Source: UBA5543 sp964464965 (GTDB lineage: Bacteria; Bacteroidota; Bacteroidia; Chitinophagales; Chitinophagaceae). Taken from it: 64,000 bases of DNA. The stretch is taken from positions 248,001 to 312,000 of the forward strand of contig CAYXHM010000001.1 in assembly GCA_964464965.1 (NCBI GenBank), in the 5' to 3' direction. A model generated the notes under the pieces. The model did no database searches. It worked only from the letters and a program-made list of their open reading frames with translations, and was not told the DNA's origin. This document shows positions 16,608 through 25,229 of the stretch, in pieces (the first letter of the stretch is position 1; each line of letters starts with the position of its first letter). Both the position numbers and the translations under genes were made by a program.

Positions 16608-18245
16608 TTATTCAAATATCTCTTTCAAAGACTTAGGTCTTTTTTCTTCCAACCATTGGAAACGGCTGAGACGCAATGAAGGTAGGTTCACTTTATCAAG
16701 CGGTGTCATTTTCTGCTTTACGTCCTTCTCAAAATAGATGTATTGTATCTGCTGGTCTTTAAAAAGCACACGCATACGTACACTGCTGGCTTCGTTCACG
16801 CCTATGTAAGCATCGTTATCGTCTTTAGAAAACTGTATGGCCTCTGCATTGGGCTTTACCAGCACTTCGTTGATCGTATTGTCTTCAAAATAGGCAGTAA
16901 GTGTTTTACCCTGTACCTGGTCGAACAACTGCGCTTTGTCAGGCCCCGACTGTGATACAACAAATGCCTTGTCGGGAACGAACATCTTCTTCAGCTTATT
17001 ACTATCTGTGTACAATAAAATAGTATCGCCCGTTACCTGGCTGCGGCGCGACCACAATATGGGGTTGTATATCATCTTCATGATAGAATCCTTCTGCGAA
17101 TAGACAATACTATCGCAAAGGCCCTGCATGGAGTCTGAAAAAATCTTTACGTGGTGATAACCTATAAAATAGCGGGCGTCTGATGTGTCCTCAGCAGCTA
17201 CAGCGGTTGTATCCGCTATCATTACGGTTACCTCTTTTTTCTTTTTGCCTTTACCTACTGTTTTTACAATAGCTATACTATCCCGTACAGGTACTACAGG
17301 CGCCATAAAAAATGTATCGGCCCTGATAAAAAGACTGTCGTCGCCATTCATTTTTTTCATGACGGGCTTTACGGTGGCCAGTGTAGTTTTTTTACGCTCG
17401 TTCATGTCTGCTACCTGGCAATAAAGTGTTACCTGCTGCGCGGTATCTATGGCTATAACATTACCCCTGGCTTTTGCAAAGCCCACCGTCTTATTATAGT
17501 AAAGGCTATCGGCTATCATGTCCTGTTCTTTGGTAATGATAGAAGAGCGGCAGGGAAAATGCGCTATTTGCTGTATGCTGCTGTAGGTACCGCAGTTGGT
17601 TTTCAGCACTGAAGAATCGCTGGTGACTACCGAATTGCCGTAAAAGGTTGTCACCTTCGTTTCGGTATTATACCCCATATCGTCAGATATGATGGTGTAT
17701 TCAGGGTCGTACACATGCACGTCGTCTTTAAAGCGTGCATCCTTGCTCCTTATGTTATATACCCCGGAGTTGCTGGTAAGTGTTGTGGCATCGCTTTGCA
17801 GGGTGCCTCCTTTTGAATACACGCCTATTTTAGTGGCCATGTCATATTCCACCTCGGTGGCCCACAGGTTATCCTTGCCATCAGTAAGGCTTACATTGCC
17901 CTGCAGGAATGCTTTTTTTGTGTTGCCTGTATATTTCAGGTAGTCGCTGATGGCCTGCGTACCATCGGGCTGCACTATCATCACATTGCCAAAGGCTTCA
18001 AAGTTGTTGCTTTGCAGGTTTACATAAGCACTGTCACAATACATGGTATTGCCCTCCTGCTTTAGTTCCACATTGTTCACCAGCTTGTTGTAGGGTACAC
18101 TGTCTGTAGTAATATATTCCTGGTAGCCCGCGCTTACAATCTCAATATCCACCTTTTTAGCTGTATCTGCCTTTGCGCCCTGAGCATAACCCTGCACAAG
18201 GCCAAAACATACCATACATAGCAGTAGAAATGAAAATCGCTTCAT
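16608..18245 (-). CDS. OstA-like protein (LptA/LptD-N-related, LPS transport)
   Basis: A 545-residue protein with a signal peptide ending GYAQG (about residue 22). Residues about 50-290 show the beta-jellyroll repeat of the OstA/LptA family, including the recurrent pattern of C-D-S-A-Y, F-G-N-V, D-G-T, A-x-G-N-V-I-A-I-D. Family members form the periplasmic bridge that carries lipopolysaccharide to the outer membrane. The C-terminal half (about 300-545) continues beta-rich with further F-x-x-D-x-x-G repeats. It is 45 bp downstream of the MlaD-like gene and likely co-transcribed with it, so two outer-membrane lipid transport functions are joined. The role in LPS export is by family. Confidence 0.85.
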   Translation of the reverse strand: MKRFSFLLLCMVCFGLVQGYAQGAKADTAKKVDIEIVSAGYQEYITTDSVPYNKLVNNVELKQEGNTMYCDSAYVNLQSNNFEAFGNVMIVQPDGTQAISDYLKYTGNTKKAFLQGNVSLTDGKDNLWATEVEYDMATKIGVYSKGGTLQSDATTLTSNSGVYNIRSKDARFKDDVHVYDPEYTIISDDMGYNTETKVTTFYGNSVVTSDSSVLKTNCGTYSSIQQIAHFPCRSSIITKEQDMIADSLYYNKTVGFAKARGNVIAIDTAQQVTLYCQVADMNERKKTTLATVKPVMKKMNGDDSLFIRADTFFMAPVVPVRDSIAIVKTVGKGKKKKEVTVMIADTTAVAAEDTSDARYFIGYHHVKIFSDSMQGLCDSIVYSQKDSIMKMIYNPILWSRRSQVTGDTILLYTDSNKLKKMFVPDKAFVVSQSGPDKAQLFDQVQGKTLTAYFEDNTINEVLVKPNAEAIQFSKDDNDAYIGVNEASSVRMRVLFKDQQIQYIYFEKDVKQKMTPLDKVNLPSLRLSRFQWLEEKRPKSLKEIFE

Positions 18246-18290
18246 TTGAAGAGTTAACGGCGATAACCCTTGTATCGCTTAATTGATTTG

Positions 18291-19241
18291 TTAATCTTTC
18301 TGTTTTTTCCTTCCGAAAATTGTAACATTTATATACCGCCATGGACGTGCATTGATATCCGCCATCAGGTCGTTTAGCGACTTCATAGTCGTCGTCAGGT
18401 TGTTGTACAATTGCTTATCATTTACCACCATACCCAGAGAGCCTTCGTTATTATTTATCTTTCTGAGGATACCGTCCAGTTGTTGCGCAGCAGATTCCAG
18501 TTCTTTCACAGTTTCCTGTATGGGTGCGCCCGAAAGGTTGTTGGTGGTTTTTTCAGCGTTTTTAATGATGTTCTCTATGCTCTGGTTGTTATTAGCCAGG
18601 TTGGTAGAAATACTGTTGGCATTCCTGATGATAGATGCCAGTTGCTCGCTTTCATTATTCAGCTTTACAGATAATTCTGAAAAGTTTTTCATCGTTACGT
18701 CCAGCGATGTTACCGTATTGGCCAGGCTGTTGGCGGTTTGTTCGTTCAGCACACCGCTTACACCTATCAGCACCGTATCCAGCGTGGTTATTACATGCCT
18801 TAAGTCCAGTATCAGCGGGGATAATTCCAGCGACAGGTTATCTATGATACCGCCCTCTATAGAAGCAGGTAAAGTAGCACCATCTTCTACCATTTGCGTA
18901 CCACTGCCCAGTTTCAGGCGTATTATTTTTGTGCCCAGCAGGTCGGCAGATGCAAGCTCTGCAGCTGTACCTACAGGGATGAGCACATCTTTATCCACCG
19001 TCATCGTCACCCTTACTTTATCACTATCCAGCAATTCTATATTGCCTACCCGGCCCACGCCCAGCCCTTTTACCTGCACGGCAGAAGAAGATTGCAAGCC
19101 CTGCACATTGTCATAATAGGCGTAGTATTCTTTTTCCCCTGAAAACAGGTTGGACCCTTTTAAGAAGTAAAAACCAGCAAAAAAAACAAGCAATGAAACA
19201 GCCACCAGCGCACCAGTCTTTACCTCTTTGGAAAACCTCAT
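18291..19241 (-). CDS. MlaD/MCE family lipid-transport protein
   Basis: A 316-residue protein with one N-terminal membrane anchor (LVAVSLLVFFAGFYFLKG) followed by an MCE domain (about 38-115: YYAYYDNVQGLQ, VQVKGLGVGRVGNIEL, LASADLLGTKIIRLKLG). A long helical/coiled-coil region follows (about 150-285), rich in Asn and Leu, as in MlaD/PqiB-type proteins that form hexameric lipid tunnels from the inner membrane. The ATG at 19241 (MRFSKEV) is preferred over a TTG four codons upstream. The partner permease and ATPase (MlaE/MlaF) are not adjacent. It is followed by the OstA-like gene after 45 bp. Confidence 0.9.
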   Translation of the reverse strand: MRFSKEVKTGALVAVSLLVFFAGFYFLKGSNLFSGEKEYYAYYDNVQGLQSSSAVQVKGLGVGRVGNIELLDSDKVRVTMTVDKDVLIPVGTAAELASADLLGTKIIRLKLGSGTQMVEDGATLPASIEGGIIDNLSLELSPLILDLRHVITTLDTVLIGVSGVLNEQTANSLANTVTSLDVTMKNFSELSVKLNNESEQLASIIRNANSISTNLANNNQSIENIIKNAEKTTNNLSGAPIQETVKELESAAQQLDGILRKINNNEGSLGMVVNDKQLYNNLTTTMKSLNDLMADINARPWRYINVTIFGRKKQKD

Positions 19242-19269
19242 AGAAATTGTCAATTTATTAGCAAAAGTA

Positions 19270-19292
19270 ATAAAGGCCGCTTAAAAGCGGCC
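19270..19292 (-). terminator. Terminator of the TolB-like/barrel gene
   Basis: A GGCCGCTTTTAAGCGGCC hairpin on the minus strand is followed by TTTATTACTTTTG, 33 bp past the stop codon at 19325 and 29 bp before the MlaD-like start. It separates the two units. Confidence 0.75.
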
Positions 19293-19324
19293 AATTAGTT
19301 TTATAAAAGCCCTCAACACATATC

Positions 19325-22300
19325 CTAAAAATCTGTGCCGATGGAAAAGTGCAGTAATGGTTTCCTGGTATGATTGTCTGTATTCCATGCACAATCGAGC
19401 CTGCCAAAGTAGCCAAACAACATGGTCCTGATACCTATACCGTACCCCAGCCCTATAATGTTCTTAGGGTCATCTATCGTTACCAAAAGCAGGTTGGTCT
19501 GGGAGGCCTGCGTGCCGGGGTCTGGGAAATACCGGGTATTACTGGCTGTAGCATCTGTTGGCCATAATTTATACCAAGCAGAACCGACATCAGCAAAAGG
19601 CACCAACTGCAGGTTGCGCAAAACTGGCGATTGTATAGGCCTGTTCAATAAAGTAGTAAGTACAGGCACCCTGAATTCTGTATTTAAAACGCCATATGTG
19701 TTGCCATTCCACGAGTTTTGTTCGTAGCCCCTCATATTGGTTGCCAACGCCTGGAAGGCATATTGCTCACCGGGACGTATAGGTGCATCGTCAGAATACT
19801 TTGCACCCAACCAGTTGTCCACACCGCCTACGAAGTACAGTATCTTTTGCTTGCCGGCAGAATGTGCCGCTGCGAAACGTATAGCGAACGTAGCATTTTT
19901 ATATATCTTCTGGTAAAAACGTATATCTGTACCCAGGTTGTAAAAACCACCGCCACCACCATTCAGGCGGTACAGGTATTCAGCAAAAAACTTTACCCTG
20001 AAACCCCTGTAGATATTTATAGTAGGATTAATGCTGTTATCATATACATATTCAGCCTTACTCATCATCCAATACTTCTGCCTGTCGGGCGCGGGGTAAG
20101 AGAGGCTCAGGGTATCCTGTGCTTTAAAGGCGAGCGCATCCCTCCTTAAACCCAGGTGCAGGCGCACACTTTCAAACTTATTCAGCGGGTAGCTGACGCT
20201 TCCCTGTAGCATATCCATAGTGGTTTTGCCAAGTTGCTCGTTCTGCAGCTCAAAACCGTTTGTAGTATCTATATAGGTGACAACATAGTTTGAAAACTGC
20301 GTTTGCCTCAGGTACAGCAGGCTCCAGTCAACCAATCCCTTGGCATTTTCAAACTGCATAAAATACGCCATCCCCGAAAAATTGACAGGTAGCCTTACCC
20401 CGCCCGTAAACCGGTAATCCTCCATCAGGTCGTCGAGGCTTACTGTAACCATGCCCCCAAGAGACGGGTTTACATATTTATTGGCATTAAGGTCGGCCGG
20501 CTGGTAGCGTGTGAACAAGACAGAATTGTCTATGCGTATGCTAAAAAAATCGGGCTTGAAATTCAGCTTATAAGCCTGTGCTTTTAATTTATAATAAGTG
20601 CTGTCTGTCAACTCCACTTCGTCATCAGATAGCGTCCTTCTCTGCAGCTTTTTATCCGCTTTGGTTTCTTTTACAACTACCGGCTCTTCAGTATCATCGT
20701 CTTCAAACTGTGTTTCAAAAGCATTCCCCCTTTTCAATACAGGCTCATCTTCTTTTACATCTATGCCGGTATTGCCCATAGCATCTTCGTTAATGACGCT
20801 CCGCTTTTTGTTCGCTTCAGACTCTTTCAGCAATGTAGGCTGTGGTGATGTTGCTTTTATATCTGTAGTCTGCAATTTCTTATAATATATCTTGTATTTA
20901 CCGCCCACCTGCAAAACATCTGCCACCTGGTTGCTTACAGGGCTGTACTGGTGTGCAATAATGTTGCGCGCGTGGTCTGTAACGGGCACTGTGTAAGATG
21001 TGTCACGGCGTTTTATATCTTTTCCCATTACAATTATGTACTGGTTGTTTATACCGCTCTCATTATACAGGTATGCATAGTTATCCGCACCGTACTGTAT
21101 GGGTTGCGATATGTCCCCTGTCTTTACATCTGTAAGTTGCAGCAGTTCTTTCTGGCGTGTAGTGGTGTTGTAAAAATAAACGTTCATAGGCCCGGTGGGC
21201 AGTTCGTTTATTGCCAGCGGGGCGTCCAGGTTTGGCTTAGATCTGTTTGAGATAAACAATATCCCCCTGCGAGAGCCACCACTGACGTACCATGGCTGTA
21301 AATCGTCCCATGCGTCGTCTGTAATGTTTTTCATCCTCTTACCACGAATGGTGAATTCATACAAATCTGTTTTCCCTTTTTTTATGGCGGAGAAAATCAT
21401 TTTGTCATCATCCTCCATAAAGGTCATGGTTAATACCCTGTCAAAACGGTTTTGTGGTATGTCATAATTTTCAATCTTGGCCTTCAGCGCATTATATATA
21501 CGCAGGTGCACATCATTTTTTTTCCGGTAGAGTATAGCCAGTTTATAACCTGTGTTAGACCATGTAAGGATGGGGTAATCAGGGTCTGGTGCAGCACTGT
21601 AGTCCAGTATGCCACCGGCAAGTATTGTAGAGCGCGCCTGTGTTTTTGACGTCTTCTGTATGTGTACTTTATATTCGCCATTTTTCCATGCTACGTATGC
21701 TACATCCTGCCCTGTGGGTGATACGCGGATATCTTTTATCACAGTACCATCTTTCGGTATATCTATTTCTATCAGCGCAGTGTTGCTATCGGGTATTTGC
21801 TGGCGGGCTTCGTCCCTGGCGTAAACGTCCTTATAAAACACTATGGCAGAATCGTAAGCCTGCCGCACCTTCATGCCCAATGTCATTTTTACACCCTGGT
21901 TCAGGCTGCTTTTTAGTTGCGTAGTATATACCAGGTTCTTCATGTTCCCCTCGCCATAGCGGTCAGATACATATTTCCAGAAGGCTTTTCCAGCCAGTTC
22001 AGGATTAACTTCAGCAAGTTTGTAAAACCCTTCTTCAGGGTAAGATTCCATCAGGTTTTTCCAGTCGCTGTTGGCGTTGGCATCCCAGCCATCTACCAGG
22101 TAAGAAATAAATCCGTTCACCGTCCACTCAGGCAGGTTCAGCAAAATGGCGTTGCGCACCACTTCGCGCAGGGTTTCACCAAACAGCATCCTTTCCATAA
22201 CTACCCTGGCCATGCCGGAGCGTGTCTGCCTGCGCAGATCTGTATGTACGCCTGTAAAATATACCACCAGTTTATCGCCCACAATATCTACGGTGCCTGC

Positions 22301-22669
22301 AGGTATGTCCTGCAACTGGGAATCGAACTTGCGGCCAACGTTTGTTTGCTTGTACTCGTCAAAAGAGTTATAAAGTATAATATTGAACCTGCCGGGAAAC
22401 TGGCCACCAAGTTTACTCTCTATTACTGCAATATCATTTTCCACCTGCTCTGCCACATACCTTGCCAGGCCTACGCCCGACCTGTCGTAGTGATAAATAC
22501 GAAAATGTTTGGTGTCAAAAAACCTCCATTTGAATTTTCTGTGTTGTATCCTGTTCTGTCCATATTTTTCTACATTGGTCTGGGCCGCTATATCCTGCGG
22601 CGCTACCAATAGCAAAAAACATATATTTAGTAATAAAGCTGCTATTTTAAGCCTCGGGCAAAAGTGCAT
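19325..22669 (-). CDS. Large outer-membrane protein: peptidase-MA-like N-terminus, TolB-like propeller, C-terminal beta-barrel
   Basis: A 1114-residue protein with a signal peptide ending DIAAQ (about 29). Residues about 45-290 (FDTKHFRIYHY, WTVNGFISYLVDGWDANANSDW) resemble a peptidase-MA-like domain, but the HExxH-type motif is not evident (LREVV is in its place). Residues about 300-600 are TolB/WD40-like repeats (IRVSPTGQDVAYVAWKNGEYKV; LTWSNTGYKLAIL). A charged linker follows (about 620-710). The last 400 residues have alternating beta strands and end in Phe (HFSIGTDF), as outer-membrane barrels do. The layout predicts a protein inserted in the outer membrane with a periplasmic propeller. 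Function is not known to me; related genes are often labelled translocation protein TolB. Confidence 0.7.
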   Translation of the reverse strand: MHFCPRLKIAALLLNICFLLLVAPQDIAAQTNVEKYGQNRIQHRKFKWRFFDTKHFRIYHYDRSGVGLARYVAEQVENDIAVIESKLGGQFPGRFNIILYNSFDEYKQTNVGRKFDSQLQDIPAGTVDIVGDKLVVYFTGVHTDLRRQTRSGMARVVMERMLFGETLREVVRNAILLNLPEWTVNGFISYLVDGWDANANSDWKNLMESYPEEGFYKLAEVNPELAGKAFWKYVSDRYGEGNMKNLVYTTQLKSSLNQGVKMTLGMKVRQAYDSAIVFYKDVYARDEARQQIPDSNTALIEIDIPKDGTVIKDIRVSPTGQDVAYVAWKNGEYKVHIQKTSKTQARSTILAGGILDYSAAPDPDYPILTWSNTGYKLAILYRKKNDVHLRIYNALKAKIENYDIPQNRFDRVLTMTFMEDDDKMIFSAIKKGKTDLYEFTIRGKRMKNITDDAWDDLQPWYVSGGSRRGILFISNRSKPNLDAPLAINELPTGPMNVYFYNTTTRQKELLQLTDVKTGDISQPIQYGADNYAYLYNESGINNQYIIVMGKDIKRRDTSYTVPVTDHARNIIAHQYSPVSNQVADVLQVGGKYKIYYKKLQTTDIKATSPQPTLLKESEANKKRSVINEDAMGNTGIDVKEDEPVLKRGNAFETQFEDDDTEEPVVVKETKADKKLQRRTLSDDEVELTDSTYYKLKAQAYKLNFKPDFFSIRIDNSVLFTRYQPADLNANKYVNPSLGGMVTVSLDDLMEDYRFTGGVRLPVNFSGMAYFMQFENAKGLVDWSLLYLRQTQFSNYVVTYIDTTNGFELQNEQLGKTTMDMLQGSVSYPLNKFESVRLHLGLRRDALAFKAQDTLSLSYPAPDRQKYWMMSKAEYVYDNSINPTINIYRGFRVKFFAEYLYRLNGGGGGFYNLGTDIRFYQKIYKNATFAIRFAAAHSAGKQKILYFVGGVDNWLGAKYSDDAPIRPGEQYAFQALATNMRGYEQNSWNGNTYGVLNTEFRVPVLTTLLNRPIQSPVLRNLQLVPFADVGSAWYKLWPTDATASNTRYFPDPGTQASQTNLLLVTIDDPKNIIGLGYGIGIRTMLFGYFGRLDCAWNTDNHTRKPLLHFSIGTDF

Positions 22670-22767
22670 AGTTACTGGATATTATAATATTGGTTTGCTA
22701 ATTTACTTGTCAAATAAATCGTACACAGTAAGTTTGCTATCTAAATTACAAAAAAAGCGCTTCTTCT

Positions 22768-23409
22768 ATGCTATATACACAATCTTTTGTTTTCAACCCC
22801 TTCCAGGAAAACACGTACATCATATATAACGATGAAAAGCTGTGCTGGATTGTGGACCCCGGCATGCATAATGCAGCTGAACTGCGTCATTTTACCGATT
22901 ATATACGCGAGCATAAGCTGGTGCCGCAAAGCATCATCAATACCCACGCGCATATAGATCATATTTTTGGCGTGGCGGCGGTTACCGACCTATACAAAAT
23001 ACCGTTTGGCATACATGAAAAAGACCTGCCGGTGCTCAACAGCGCGCAGGGTTCTGCAGCTATGTTTGGTTTTGATTTTGGCGCTATGCCTAAAGTTGAT
23101 TTCTACATACAAGAAGATAGCCCTTTAAAACTTGGCGACGACGAGATAGATGTACGTTTTGTACCAGGCCATTCTCCCGGAAGTGTTGCGTTTTATTATA
23201 AGGCGGGCAACTGGGTAATAGCCGGAGATGCCCTGTTTAATGGCAGTATAGGCCGTACAGACCTGCCGGGTGGTAATCACACCCAACTGATAACATCCAT
23301 AAAAACCCAGCTACTGACGCTGCCAGGAGAAACAAGGGTACATTCAGGGCATGGGCCTGATACTACCGTAGGGGCAGAAAAAAACCACAACCCATTTCTT
23401 ACAGAATAG
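22768..23409 (+). CDS. MBL-fold metallo-hydrolase (glyoxalase II-like)
   Basis: A 213-residue cytoplasmic protein with the metallo-beta-lactamase motif H60-A-H62-I-D64-H65 (INTHAHIDHIFG), a second His in VPGHSPGS, the bridging Asp in AGDALF, and a final His in VHSGHGPDTT. This matches YcbL/hydroxyacylglutathione-hydrolase-like proteins, which hydrolyse thioesters; the lack of the long C-terminal domain argues against a true glyoxalase II. Its 3' end overlaps the convergent ComB gene by 11 bp. The preceding gap of 98 bp separates it from the divergent TolB-like gene. Confidence 0.88.
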   Translation: MLYTQSFVFNPFQENTYIIYNDEKLCWIVDPGMHNAAELRHFTDYIREHKLVPQSIINTHAHIDHIFGVAAVTDLYKIPFGIHEKDLPVLNSAQGSAAMFGFDFGAMPKVDFYIQEDSPLKLGDDEIDVRFVPGHSPGSVAFYYKAGNWVIAGDALFNGSIGRTDLPGGNHTQLITSIKTQLLTLPGETRVHSGHGPDTTVGAEKNHNPFLTE

Positions 23410-24136
23410 GCTCGTGAAGGAGCAGTTCCGTATGCTTCAGATAAGGCACTACAGGGTGCAGGTCTATCGTTGCGCAATAGGCCATATCATTTTCAAGTCC
23501 GTATGCAGATAAGCGGCGGTAGTGGGAACTGTTGCGTAAAAAATCTATGGGTTGGCCACCATCCATACTATTATACAGCGTCTCCGCCGCACGTGCGCTG
23601 TCGCAATTTATATCAAAGCAGTCCTTTACTTTATTTACTACAGCGCCGGCAAACAGAGTATCTTCCAGGTTGAAACGGTCTTTCCAAGCTGCGCAGGCCA
23701 GCAACACATTCCTGTTCTTCTTCACCAGGAAGTCGCAGACAGCGCTAAGGTTTACAAAAGAACCCGTGATAATGGTGTCTGCGCCATGTATCATATGCAG
23801 CAGCTTGGTACCATTAGTGGTAGTTAACACCAGTGTCTTGCCTTCTATAAATTCCCTGCCATATTCAGATGGGGAGTTACCATGTTGCAGGCCCTCTACA
23901 ATATGGCCATTTCTTTCGCCAGCTGTCACACTGTTTTCAATACTATTGCCCAGTTCTATACATTCGTCCACATTGGCAACAGGTATTACTGCCTTAGCTT
24001 TGTTATACAAAGCAGTGGCAATAGTAGATGTTGCCCTGAACACGTCAATTATAACCACAACAGCCTCTTCAGTATTGTATAAATGCAATAATGCGGGCGA
24101 TAAACAAACTTCTAACTTCGGTTTTTCCATTACCAT
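23399..24136 (-). CDS. 2-phosphosulfolactate phosphatase family protein (ComB)
   Basis: A 245-residue protein with the ComB family landmarks VIIDVFRATST (28-38), GERNG, HGNSPSEY and LTTTNGT. In methanogens and some bacteria ComB dephosphorylates 2-phosphosulfolactate on the way to coenzyme M or sulfolactate. Bacteroidota do not make coenzyme M, so the product here would be sulfolactate or a related compound; that is inference, and no ComA or ComC is in view. The start can be at 24136 or two codons later. It is convergent with the MBL gene, overlapping by 11 bp. Confidence 0.85.
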   Translation of the reverse strand: MVMEKPKLEVCLSPALLHLYNTEEAVVVIIDVFRATSTIATALYNKAKAVIPVANVDECIELGNSIENSVTAGERNGHIVEGLQHGNSPSEYGREFIEGKTLVLTTTNGTKLLHMIHGADTIITGSFVNLSAVCDFLVKKNRNVLLACAAWKDRFNLEDTLFAGAVVNKVKDCFDINCDSARAAETLYNSMDGGQPIDFLRNSSHYRRLSAYGLENDMAYCATIDLHPVVPYLKHTELLLHEPIL

Positions 24137-24201
24137 CGGGCACCAATAAAATAAGGTTGCAATATTAAATAAAACACCGCAAAAAGGGTGACTGTGGAAA
24201 T

Positions 24202-24236
24202 AAAAAAGCTGCCGTTTTGAGCGGCAGCTTTTCCTT
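24202..24236. terminator. Terminator at the end of the gldKLMN operon
   Basis: AAAAAAGCTGCCG, TTTTGAG-type loop, CGGCAGCTTTTCC forms a strong stem with runs on both sides, 20 bp beyond the gldN stop codon. The next gene (comB) starts 66 bp further on the same strand, so the hairpin mainly closes the secretion operon. Confidence 0.88.
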
Positions 24237-24255
24237 TATCATTCATGTGGTGGTA

Positions 24256-25173
24256 TTAATACACCCACATATCGTGTTCTTTGTTAAATAACATTTCGCT
24301 TGCTTTCTGGCCCTCATACAGCGCCTCCAGCGGAGACATACGCCTGTTCGAATATGTCATATCAAACGGATTGCTGGTTTTTATGATTTTGCTTGCGAAG
24401 AACCTGCCTTCGAAGAAATCGTACCACGTCATACGCGCTACATCATTCTCGGGATTGAATACCTCGTACTGCGCCAGCATAGGCCTCATTTCAGGATAGT
24501 ACAACCAGAACACCGCCTGGGATGCACGGTACATACCTGTAGCCTCGTCTATGATATCCTTGATAGGTGCAACACCTATGATACGTACTACCATGCGGCC
24601 AAGGTTCCTGTCAAAGTTCCATTCTTCTTTTATCCTGTACTTGGTTACGATATCAGGGTTGAACTCACGACGAGTAATAACCTGTGTAACATCACCTGTT
24701 ATCGGGTCAACCACTTCATTCGTATCCGGCTGGCCTATCATCATCTCCATTATCTGTTCACGTGTCAGCGCATTTGTAAAGCGGTCATCTACGTTAGAGT
24801 AAGCCTTTATTTTGCCTTTCTTTACCGCATCAAGAATGATCTCAATGAAATAACCACCACCGGTATAATCATCACCCGGATAACGGAAAGCCATGTTCTG
24901 CTTTTCGCGGATGTCTATCTCGCGCCACACTTTTTTGCTCCACATCACATCGTTTTCACGAAGTGGCTGCCACTCAAGTATGTGCGTAGGATGTTCTATC
25001 CTGTCAAAAGCACCATCCCTTACCAGTGAAGGTTGCCAGGTTTCCTTTACACCTTCTTTGGCACTGAACTGGGAACTCGGGTCCGTTGTTGAGTTATCCT
25101 GGGCAAACGCTACCCCACCAAACGACACCAATACGGCTGTAGCTGCAATTCTATATGATTTGAGGATATTCAT
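24256..25173 (-). CDS. gldN: Type IX secretion/gliding protein GldN (PorN)
   Basis: A 305-residue periplasmic protein with a signal peptide ending VAFAQ (about residue 25). The conserved GldN body is recognisable: EWQPLRENDVMWSKKVWREIDIREKQN, MEMMIGQP, RIKEEWNFDR, VFWLYYPEMRPMLA and MTWYDFFEGRFFASKIIK, each seen as separate blocks. GldN/PorN binds the outer-membrane lipoprotein GldK/PorK to form the periplasmic ring of the T9SS. It is the last gene of gldKLMN, 56 bp after gldM, followed by a terminator. Confidence 0.95.
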   Translation of the reverse strand: MNILKSYRIAATAVLVSFGGVAFAQDNSTTDPSSQFSAKEGVKETWQPSLVRDGAFDRIEHPTHILEWQPLRENDVMWSKKVWREIDIREKQNMAFRYPGDDYTGGGYFIEIILDAVKKGKIKAYSNVDDRFTNALTREQIMEMMIGQPDTNEVVDPITGDVTQVITRREFNPDIVTKYRIKEEWNFDRNLGRMVVRIIGVAPIKDIIDEATGMYRASQAVFWLYYPEMRPMLAQYEVFNPENDVARMTWYDFFEGRFFASKIIKTSNPFDMTYSNRRMSPLEALYEGQKASEMLFNKEHDMWVY

Positions 25174-25229
25174 AATTCCGATAATGATTTGCTTTAAAAT
25201 TTAATCTAACGTTAAATTTATAAAAATTT

